Assembly: GCA_949358305.1 (NCBI GenBank)
Contig: OX442316.1
Location: forward strand, 13,950,001-14,014,000
DNA length: 64,000 nucleotides
From: Strigamia acuminata
Lineage: Eukaryota; Arthropoda; Chilopoda; Geophilomorpha; Linotaeniidae
Reading direction: 5' to 3'
Below the pieces are notes generated by a model. The model had not been told where the DNA came from. It did not search any database and worked only from the letters and a program-made list of their open reading frames with translations. Within the stretch, counting starts at the first letter, position 1; the number at the start of each line of letters is the position of its first letter. The translations under genes and the position numbers were made by a program. Below are positions 37,601 through 49,600 of this stretch, piece by piece.

Positions 37601-40600
37601 CCTTTTGACTGAGGTAGGATACCGTATGACCATGAACCAAGGATAACATGGACACGTATCCACATGTTCAGTGCATTTTGCCACCGATGGCGCCACATAA
37701 TATACAGCTGCACCGTATTCTGGGATGACAACAGGTAACAAACATGCTTAATTGGCGAGCAATGCATGACACATGATTGCTGTCATCCAATCAGCGCACA
37801 GAACGAATCAATAGGAAATAACACACAAATACATGTCTATGTTATATCCTTGGTTCATGGTATGACTGAGTTAGGATACCTTACGACTGAGGTAGGATAC
37901 TTTACGACTGCGGTAGGATACTTTACGACTGCGGTAGGATACTTTACGACTGCGGTAGGATACTTTACGACTGCGGTAGAATACCTTACAACTGAGGTAG
38001 GATACCTTAAACTGAGGTAGGATATCTTACAACTGAGGTAGGATATCTTACTACTGAGGTAGGATACCTTATGACTGAGGTAGGATACTTTACGACTGCG
38101 GTAGGATACTTTACAACTGAGGTAGGATATCTTACTACTGAGGTAGTATACCATACTACTGAGGTAGGATACCTTACTACTGAAGTAGGATACCTTACTA
38201 CTGAGATAGGATACCTTAAGACCAGGGCCATCCAAACACATTTAAGTGTCCTGGGCTAAAAATATCAGCCACCCCTTTTCCCTTGTCATAATTGAGATAG
38301 CAACAGATTATATAGAGTAAGTTGCACATGTGTAAAGCCTTTTCGTCCCAGTTCTGCGGCCCTTTTGGCCCAATGGTTAACGTGGCCCTGCTTATGACTG
38401 AAGTAGACTACCTTACAGCTGAAAAATTTCTATCGACTGTCGAAAATTTATAACTGCTGATCATTGAAAATAAATGCTTGGCACATTTAGCACATTGGAT
38501 TTGCTACTTGGCACAATAATTTTTGCGTTGTACTGCCAACTTGATTCACCTTTAAGAATCTATCTATGATTTTCTGATTCACCTTTGTTAAACACACTTA
38601 AACAGTTCTTTTTTAGCTTTGATTCAAAGTTAAAGTAAGGTTTATCGCATGAAACTTGAATGGTATGTTTCTATTGAAGCAGAAAATAAAAGACCAACAA
38701 AAAATCTATACTTCTTTTTTGTTTTAGACGCAATAAAAATAAATGATTATGGTCTCGCACTTCATCCTTGCTCCATACATACATGTATAAACAAATTTCA
38801 GTCTCAAGTCTGATTTTGAGTTCAGTTCCTGCCATTTCCCTTGTGAGCTAAATTTATTTTCAACTCCTTCCAGTCAAGACTCGAGAGATTCTAAAACTAA
38901 AACCAAAATAACATTACCACATGAATAACCCAATAATGCAGCATATAAAGGTGAAGTCCAAGCATTGCACAATTCACCACAAACCTTTCACACACACATA
39001 TTTAAGATCAATCAGAAACGAGTTTTCTGCAAAAAACTTAACATTCCCCCGTAGCAAAACTGCATAAAACAAATGAACAAATATTTGCAGACAATAAATG
39101 GACATTTGCATAACTCCATTTCTTTTGTTGCATATCATCACAGTGCCACATTATGTCAATGGAAAAGAGCAAACAAGATAAATTGCTTTGATTTCCTAGT
39201 GTTCTATTGCTTGGAAATTCAATTGGACAAACACTTTGAAGATTTCAGAGTTGCTGGAAATGGGAAAAAACATGGGGTGAGAACGGGGACATGGGTGGGG
39301 TGTTGTAAAAATAACAAGGATAGATGCTCAGCCAACTAGATCCAAATCAATTATTAAACGGTGAAGATTGGTGGTCGGTGGGCTATTGGTGGCCGTTTGA
39401 GTAATCCCCACAGCGATAAATTCCCGCGAGGAGTTGTAAGGGTGGAGAGTTTACGATCCACAACATTTTGCAGCAAAAAGGGGATTGGAATGAATGCGGG
39501 GCAAAAGATGCCAAGACACCGGTGTCCAGTCTGTCCATTGGACACATGAAATTCAAGCAGACCAAAATCAATATCACCACATGAGAAAAACACAATCCAA
39601 ATGGGACTTGCCAACACTATATCCGTGCGACGATACACAAGAAGGGAATTGGAAGATGAAGGAAGGAAGGGAAAAAAAATTTCAAATATCTGACCAAACG
39701 CATTTAAAATGAATTGAAAAAAGAAAATAGATAAATTCACTTTCTATTTGAGGGCCAAGTGAACAAAGATTTTCCCCACAAATCCTCCAATGAAGGCTTA
39801 GTTAGAGTATCTAATGATAGCCCAGCCATCAATTGGAGAGCAGCTATACTCGAGTTGCACTCAAAAAGGCACCTCACAATGTGTACTCCCATTGGTCGAG
39901 CCAGTTTACTACTAACTCCAGACTGTATACTACTACTAGGAGAAGTAGTTTTGTTTTTTATTTATTGTTGTGATTGTTATGACTAATTTAGTTTATGTTA
40001 TTTTGATTTTATTTAATAAAAAATGTTATTTCCATCATTAAAATGAAGTTTCACACATTAAAAAATGTCAAACTCATGTTTGTTGTGTTTATTGCTTACA
40101 TCGTCTGGAAGTTTGAATTTTAGGCAGTTGCCTAGGCAATCGATTGCAATGTCTGTACATTGTAATGCAATTCTGGTGTTTGGGTCTACTTTTCCGGATC
40201 ACTACACCAGTAAACTGGCTCGACCAATGGGAGTACACATTGTGAGGTGCCTTTTTGAGTGCAACTCGAGTATAGTGTATGACCAAAAGTATTGTTAGGA
40301 CTAAATCGTCACCAGATCAAATACATTAGAATTGTACAGACCGGCCATCAGAATTACACATTGTTAACAAAGCATGTTATCATAGCAACACTACAATAGT
40401 ATATAAACCAATAATGTAAACTCATATTAATTGTTACATTTAAAATACATTTGTCATCAAGTATAAACAGACGTTATTTGATAAGGGTTTTGAAATTGTT
40501 TAATTATCCTATTCCAGTCCAAACTCCTATTTTTCTCTAAAGGAACAAGGAATTTTAAAGACTCGATGCGGCCATTTAGAAAAGGTGCCTTTTACATTGC

Positions 40601-43600
40601 AGTTAAATTCCTGGTAATAAATAAATAAGTATAACTCATAAAAATTCATAAAAAAATCATAATAAAAAAATGTCTGTGTAACCAATACTTTCAGGTTCCT
40701 ATTATTCCTATTGTATATTCTTCACAAAAGGACTACTTCGATGTTACCAAACAATTTTGGTGCAAAAGTAAATTTATATACATGGTGTTCACTTTAAAGT
40801 GTTGCAGGCGAATTACAAGAGAAAAAACTAGAAATTCAAAAATCTGTTGAAACAGTTGAATAGGGAGTGGTGATTTCAATGGTGTCATCAAAATTTACCT
40901 TTGACCTTGGAATCACGGTCAGCCATTTTGTAACTTTTAAACCACAGAAGATATGAAAAAATATTCAATTACAAAGCTGTAGAGCAGGGTTTGTTTGCTA
41001 AGAAAAAGTTGTTTTGATCAAATTTTAACTTTATTTGTTGGCTCACAATAAGTATCAATGTAATGCGGTGTACCATCACTGTTTCAGAAAGCAATGCCTG
41101 CAGACTTTGAAAATATTCTCAAATTTTTGTTCATTAACAATAATAGGCATAAGAATTATTTTCCTCAGCATTCTACAGCACAGGCATCTTGAATTTTCAC
41201 TGTTAGTTTGAATAACAAATGAAGTAAAAATCTGATAAAATTAACTTTTTCAGAAAATCGGCCACGGAAATGACATCACATTTTGGCAAGGTGCTCTTGG
41301 GACATTTACCATGTTTACATGGTCACAGTTTTCCAGATAAGTAAATATTCGGATTTTATTTATCTGGATAACCGTTTGCGTTTACATGACGTTAATTTTC
41401 TGGTAAACATGACGTCATACGAGAATTACCGATACTGCCCTTTGATTATCTGGAACAACAAAATGGCTGTTGATCCATTTCAGCCAAACAAATGAAATGG
41501 TGGTTAGGAAAGAGGTTTTTGCTCGAATCTTTGCAATGGTGCCTAATATTTAAATTCTCATCCCAAAAATGGTGGTTTTAGCTGATTTCACATTGATTTC
41601 GGTACCAAATGTCGTTGGTACGTAGGCCTAACGTAGTTTTACTACAACGATCCGACGATATCTCGATCCAAGTTTTTGAATTTTCGCATGCACGGGTGTT
41701 TACATGCAGTTTTCAATACGCAAAATTCCAAAATCTAGCTCGTACAACTGGAATTTAGTTTTCCAGATAAGTCTGTCTTTTCTAGAAAACTGATTTGTTT
41801 ACATGATCAGTTTTCCAGAAAAGTAAAATTCGCGTTTTCACTTACCCAGATAACTGGGTACATGTAAACGTGGTATATGTTGCGGCACAACTACTACCGT
41901 ACCCCTTTAAAAAAAATTTTATTTACCCATATTTGCCTAGAGTATCGCAGATGCTAAATCCGCCACTGGAATCTGCCATGTGTCCTACCCACACAATTAA
42001 ATACTTTTCAAGTTTTCTTCCTTTTCAAAAAACAACCCGCAACATATGACTATTCAAGCACAGCTGGGATGACAAATTCAGTCCGAGAAAAAACGATGCA
42101 AACATTTGAACAAATCTCCAAATAAATTGAAAATAAAATAAACTTCTGAAACAGACTGAAATACACTCAAAATTTAATCGTCCAAAAAAGAAAGAAAGAA
42201 AAAAAAGGTAATCTTGCACAAAAATCAACAATTTCCGTGAGTTTTTATGTACCAGGAAGTCGAATCTCTCTTATTTCCAAGTTTATTCCTTTGCTACATC
42301 AACCATATTCAATTGTGCACAAACAAACAAAGCCAAAACAAATTGCCCCTAAATCAATAGTTTGAAAACCGAGAGTTCGAGAGGTATAGAAAAGGAATAG
42401 CGAATGGGATGGATCAACTTCGCATATGTCGCTTCCTCCATTATTAACCTGGGCGTAACCTCAAATCGCATTAAAAGTGTATACGCGACGCAACAACGCG
42501 AGTCGTGTGCGAGTGGTCATTCGACACAGCTGTGATACACTTCCTTTTAAATCGAGTTTTAATCATCGACTCACGACAACACAATTCTTTGCGAGCGCCC
42601 CGAAATAAACCATCATCCAATTACACAACAAACTTAATTATCCATTCACTTAATCCAAAAACCCAAAACTCCATTCACGCCAGAAACCAAACACCCAAGC
42701 CTTACAAATACATCTTTTTCAACTAAAAATCTTTTCTTCTCTCTGACCTCGTCACAATGCTTGAAATCCCACGCACAACACGAGGGAAGCTTGTCATTCT
42801 ACGCCCATACACCAGCTCGTATTCCTCTCTACTCAGCCAAGACTTTTTGTTCGAAAACTGGACCAATGCCACTGAAAACCCAACACATTTTTCGCATTTC
42901 TCAGCAATAAAATTTAAAAAAAAAAAATTTAAATTTTTAAAATTTATTTATTAAATTTTATTTTATTTCATTTTACATCTATTACATAAATTTATTTAAA
43001 TTCCTCTTCGTCTTATCTCGTATCACTGGCTAACATTTCGAATAATCCATTCAATCGGGGGTAAAAATTCTATTTTTTTTACTCCACCTGGCACAAGCGT
43101 CGTCACGTTGATCATAATGGTTTAGTTGGAAAATCAAGCATGCAAGCAGCAGTCATTTTGTTCGCTTCCTACCTGCTCTTTTTCTACTTGAGCTACACCG
43201 TCCGCTATGTGACAAAAATCGTTTACACCCACACGCTGCTCACTCTAATAGGAATAATAACCATTCCTCTGGTCATATGGCGACCGAAAGACGAGAGAAA
43301 TTTACGGTAACGACTCCTTTTTCCTTCCATTTATTTACTATTTTTTTTCTCCTTTTCTGTATATAAAAGCGGCGAAATTCGATTAGTTTATAAGTCAATA
43401 ATAAACGTGGGACTCTACTCCGCAGAATCATGAGCGTCGTAACTGACGTCACGATGAGATTGGCCTCAGATATTTCATTCAAGGTTCAGGGAATGGAAAA
43501 TCTCGAGAGTTGTAAAGGAAGTGCTATTCTTGTTGCTAATCACCAAAGTTGCCTCGATGGTTTCGGTAAGTTAGTTTTCCTCCAATTCTAATATTCGCAG

Positions 43601-46600
43601 CTGTTGTATAGATAGAAAAAAGATAACACAAAATGTTTTTTAGTTTATTAATTTAATTTGTATTTTTTCTTGATTTCTTCAAGGTTGTTCCCAGTATTGG
43701 TTCCATCTCGACCGGTGCGGAGTTGTTTCGAAAAAAGCACTGGCTTATTTCGGTCCTTTGGGACTCCTCCTGTATTTATGTGGCTTTGTATTCATAGACA
43801 GAGCCAACACTACACAAGCAAAGGCTAAACTGGATCAGCAGTTTAAGCAGTGTTTTGACCGAAATGTGAGGAAATTCGAGTCAAAAATCAATCACCTTAT
43901 TTTTCTATTGTGTAATCTTATTCCAGTGCAAACTCCTGTTTTTTCCGGAAGGAACTAGGAATTTGACAGGCTCGATGCTGCCATTTAAAAAAGGTGCCTT
44001 TTACATTGCAATTAAATTCCAGGTAATAAATAAATAAATAAATAAATTTATTAATTAAATAATCCATATTGCTCGTTTCCGCATAGGTTCCTATTGTTCC
44101 TATTGTGTATTCGTCACAACTAAACTATTACGACGTTAAAAAACGATTTTGGTCCAAAAGTAAGCCGATATTTTGCAAATTTAAATTTTTTTAAATTTAA
44201 ATTTTTTTTTTTTAAAAAAAAAACATTAGATGATATGACAATTAAAGCACTGCCAGCCATTCCTACGACTGGGATGACGTCATCGGACGTCGAACAACTG
44301 ATCAGTTCAGTCCGAGGAAAAATGGTGGAAACATTTGAAGAAATCTCCAAATGATTCGATTTATTTCCGATTTGTGCGTCTATCTACTGTTTTCTATTCC
44401 CGTTCAAATCGCACTGCATAATCCCACAACTCTCAAACCGCATTCCCCCGCACCAGCAAATGCAAACTACAGTCAATCAATACGGCTAAAATATTCAACG
44501 AGATTAATTAGAATGGAATAAATTTTAATCACAACAATTCTTTTAAGTGTCGCACACGACACTCCATTTTTCAATTAAAAAAAAATATTTTTTTTCCAAA
44601 AAAAAAAAAATAATAATAATAAAAATAAAAATACTGCCAAATCTGCATTTATTTTATATACTCCGACCACCACAACTTGATCTCCAATGTCAGAAGACAA
44701 GTTATGGCGGTCACATGATTTTCTTCAATCTATATCTTCAAATAAATGTATTTATTTGCCCGATGCTTATCTTGAAAACACGTTCCACACAACCTCGTTT
44801 TTGACCCCTCAATTGACGAGTGTGTATAGCGATGGGTCAACGAGTAATAAAAATTGTCCCACTGGCGGCGTGTTTGTGTACCAGTAAACTCATTTCGCAG
44901 AGAACTGAGGCCATCAAAGTGAATGGGGAAAGGGGCCGCCTTTCCACGACAAATATATAAAATTACCTTTTTTCATTCTTTCTTTCTTTTTTCTCTCTCT
45001 CTCTCTTCCATTTCAGCACTTTCCTTTTCATTCTTTCTCCAAACGCCCAGCCGCCATTTTCCCATTCATTTATATCACCGATAATAAACAATAAATAATC
45101 ATTTTTCGATTTATCACGAAATCTGTTTTTCGGGTGTGGAGGAATCTGAATTCACGACCACACCCAAACTAAAGTTTTGTTTTTTTTTCTAAAAAATCAT
45201 TTCAATAATTAATTCCTCCCTGAACTCATTCCGCCATTTGCTCGTTACCTCTGGCTTTCATTTGCAGTCCCAAACGGACGATTAAAACAACTTTGAATCC
45301 ATGTTTGTTTCATTATGGAAGCGTCACAAAGATAGGCCTAAAGCATTTAGTTTATTAAATCATTTTGTCGTGCAGTTTTCAAGGAGAAAGGGGGGGACGG
45401 TTATTGACATATCGTTCTATTCGATATGTTGTTTTTACTGCAAGGAGCGGAAACTAGCAATTAGTCGACATTCTCCTCCATACAAGATAATTTGGTCAGT
45501 GGGGAGAGGAAAAAAAAGAAAAAAATGTTAACTTATGCAATAAATTGTGTGGTTTTTTGTTTTTATTAATTAAAAAATTTTGTTCACAAAAAAATTTGGC
45601 TTGGTTTTGTTTTATTTTATTTTTTTTAAAAAAAAGGGAAAAGTGAATTTTCGCAACTCCACCACAGCCACACACTGTAAATCTATTGGCATGTGACCAG
45701 ACATCACGCACGGAATTCTTAAATCCTCCTTCTTCTTAATGTGCCAGGTGCAGTGGTTTCCAAGACTTGACCCTTTGGGTTGAATATACTGAATATACAT
45801 CCGAAGGAAAAGGGAAAAAAAGCTTCTGCGGACAGTACTCACTTTAAGTCAACGAAAAACAAAGACAGTTCAGGTTTTTCCTACATTTTTTACGTTTTTC
45901 TAATTTATTTCTAGGTTTTTCTTAATACCGTATTTTACCGATTAAGAGTCGCCCTCGAATAATAGCCGCGGCTGAGACACCAAGAATACCGTATTTTTGC
46001 AAAAGTACGGTATTGTTTCCGTATTTAACCTCACGAACGATTAACGTACGCTTCGTTCGTGACGTTCAGACTTTGTTCGTTACAACAAATTTAACAAACG
46101 AAAAACCGAAATTGTAATTGTCGACAAAAATAGCAGTTTTGAATAATTTTTTCTAATTTTTTCTGATTTTTTCTAATTTTTTCTGATTTTTTCTAATTTT
46201 TTCTGATTTTTTCTAATTTTTTCTGATTTTTTCTAAATTTTTCTAATTTTTTCTGAATTTTTCTAGGTTTTTCTAAATTTTTCAAAATTTTTCTGAATTT
46301 TTCTAGATTTTTCTTAATATTTTAATTTTTTTTCTAGGTTTTCCTAATTTTTTCTAAATTTTCCAAATTTTTTCTAAATTTTTCTAATTTTTTCTGAATT
46401 TTTGTAATTTCTCCTGAATTTTCTAATTTTTTCTGAATTTTTCTAGATTTTTCTTAAAAATTTCCTAAACATTTCCTCGAAATTTCTCGAATTTCACTCA
46501 CTATTGTCCAAAACTTGAACTACATTGTTGAAAACCTAACTACCCTACTCGAATTCCCCTCTCCCCCCACACACTCAATTGTGATGTCAACCCAAATCTT

Positions 46601-49600
46601 TCATCACCTTTTATAGAGAAAACCTCTCCCGAGCTAAATCGAGCATCACAAATGAACTACAAAACAAAAAAACCCAATGATGTCATCCTCAATTTTAATC
46701 TTTTTCAAAAACACAAATCAACATACAACTACATCATTCTCACTGCCATAAAACAATTACAACATCCAGATTGGAAAATTACTCATCATAATTCCTCCTC
46801 GTTTCATTTCATCTCAATTCTCATCCAAATGGACCTACGCCATCATTTGAATCATCCCCTATTCTTCGCCATTTGACATGCTCGACCTTCTTTCAAGTAC
46901 TAAAATAAACCCAACAACTTCCTGCATCTAGAATAACACGGTTGCGAGCAACATAAAAACCATTTTTAGACGTAAAAATCCAAAGTTGATGAAAAACCCT
47001 AAAATATTTCTTTTCTAGCGACAATTGCAAGGAGAAACCGAAAATCCTTGACCTCGGAGTCGTTGAAACAATTGAAGCGAGGTTTGACCCGTGACATAGC
47101 AAACATGCAGTCATTCGTCACAAACTGTAGTCGAGTCTATTATTTCCTTATAAGCCCTTATTACGTGGATACTTCCTCTTCTCTCAAGGAATAACATGGA
47201 AAAAACATTTTTCCTGACACAAATTCTATGTTTTTGTCAATTATTCGATAAAGCATCGTAAAAAAATTACGAAAACAAAGAGTGGTTTTTCAAGTGGTTC
47301 ACGCAACCTGGTTTTAGTTTTTAGAATCAAATTCAAAATGGCTGCAACTGCTTGCGGGTGAAGCTTCGACCATGAATAAAGTGAGTGAAGTGGATCATAG
47401 TTTGTCGATTGAGTGAAAACAACGGAATTTTAATTGCCGTTTACTCGTAAAACACAAAAACTAGGTTACAAAACAATGAGGCAATATTATTCGATATAGC
47501 TGGCGATATTATTCGATATAGCTGGCGATATTATTCGATATAGCTGGCGATATTATTCGATATAGCTGGCGATATTATTCGATATAGCTGGCGATATTAT
47601 TCGATATAGCTGGCGATATTATTCGATATAGCTGGCGATATTATTCGATATAGCTGGCGATATTATTCGATAATGCATTTAAACTAAACAAGCGATGTAA
47701 AACGATATAAGGAATATTATTATTTAATTTCCACACAAACAGTCACAAACACGAAATGGTGCGTCCAAAAGGTCTGTTTTTTCATTTATTGTTGGTATTT
47801 TAAATAAATATTATTGAATCAGTCTGAGAATTTTATCAGACATTACTTGAGTGGTATATTTAGTAATCCTAAAAGGAAAATTAAATCCAAGTATTAGAAG
47901 TTAATTTTTTTCAACTTTTTCATCTTTCGTCTTCCGTTTTCGCTGTTCACCGAAACACCAAAAACCACATAGAGAGAAATTGCCAGACTTTCAACATTTT
48001 TTTTCAAGCAACATCCAAACATTAAGCAACCATTAAAAATTTCTAAAGATGTTATTTGACAATTCTGCGTTCATTTGTTGCTAAATCTCGAAAACGTGCA
48101 GATTTGCCGAGATTTGTCGGCTTAAACGTGGATTACAGTCTTCTTCCTTGACATCCAAAGCATCTCTTATCCCTAACGAGCTTATAAGCTACAAGAAATG
48201 GAGAGAAAAAGTTGTACAAGAATCAGCACTTTGTTCGAGGTACTCGTAATTACATTCAACGTGTTTCCTCTCCTAATTGACAGTTTTGACGTTGAACAAA
48301 CCATCAAAAGTTGAAAGGGCGGAAGAGAGTTTGCAATTTGTGGCTTTTGTGCGGGAATATTAATTTTAAATTTGGGTAATTTTCTACATCAACAATAACC
48401 AAACGGGGGTGGAGGAGGAGGAGAAAATTTTCTTCATTAAAAAAAAAAAAATTTAAATTTCCCAAAAAAAAAAAAAATTTAAAAATTCCATTTTTATCGG
48501 TTAATTCGCGGCGCTGCTACTTTAACACGAGCAAAATTAGCAATGTGTGCACAAACGACACACTACGTACTGGCAAGGCAGTAAAGCATTTCAATATTTT
48601 TATACTCTCCCTATTTTTCTTCAAACTAATAAACGTGGACTGCACCCAGTTGGCACTTGAGGCCAAAATTTACTCGCTGAGAAAATTTTCATCTTCGTCA
48701 GTTCGGTCGCAAAAACATTAATGGGTTAGCCATTTTTTATTTATTTTTTTATATTTTTATTTTAGTTATTTTTGTTTAGAAGTTTCTTGATGCTGCGGGG
48801 AAAATTTCAAGATGACCTATTTATTTTAACTTCCGTTCCTTTATTCTAATTATACGGGCCAAATTAGCCATTAAAATATGGATTTTTGCATTCCAAATTT
48901 AAAAAAAAAAAAAATTAGGTCGAAAATATTTTTTAAGGGGCCGTTGTGATGAGATTGTTATCGACGGCGATTGCGCTCGCATGCCGCATTCGGGTGAGTT
49001 GATGCGGCCAAGCGATTGAATCTCCGTCCAGAATAAACCAGAGAAAAAAATTTAAAAAAAAAAATCCAAAAATGTTAAAGAATTTAAAAATAAAATTGAT
49101 CTCATCCATTTACTTATCTATTTTAAATTTATGCCATCAACCAGCCATTAATTATCGCTTAAATAAATCAAAACTAACATCAGCAGCGATCAAGTATCAC
49201 TATCACTCGTTTCACTCGTATCAGCCATGTTTGTTTAAACAATCAAACTAGAACCAGAACAAATCTCAGATCAAACTTTCGAACGTAATGTAGGTTACAC
49301 GAGCATAGGCTTAACATCAAATGACACATTTCCGAAACCGCTTCTTAATCACCTTCCACGAACACAACCTGAGTGCACAAACAACAAAATACGCAATTCA
49401 AAATACGTAATTCAACTAAACCAAAAAAAATTTAAAAACATTTTATCCATTCAAAACCCACATCTATCCACAGACCCACACTTAAGCCTAACCTTCCGCC
49501 ACCAATTGATGTTCCATAATCATTCATTAATAAACAACTGGTACAAATCAACCGTGTGACAACCGCCCTATCAAACCTAGTAAACTCCCACTAAAAGCCC

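Noticed and set aside
37412-38259. Open frames of 60-128 codons on both strands
   Set aside because: Produced by a 21-bp tandem repeat; no start context, splice sites or domain.
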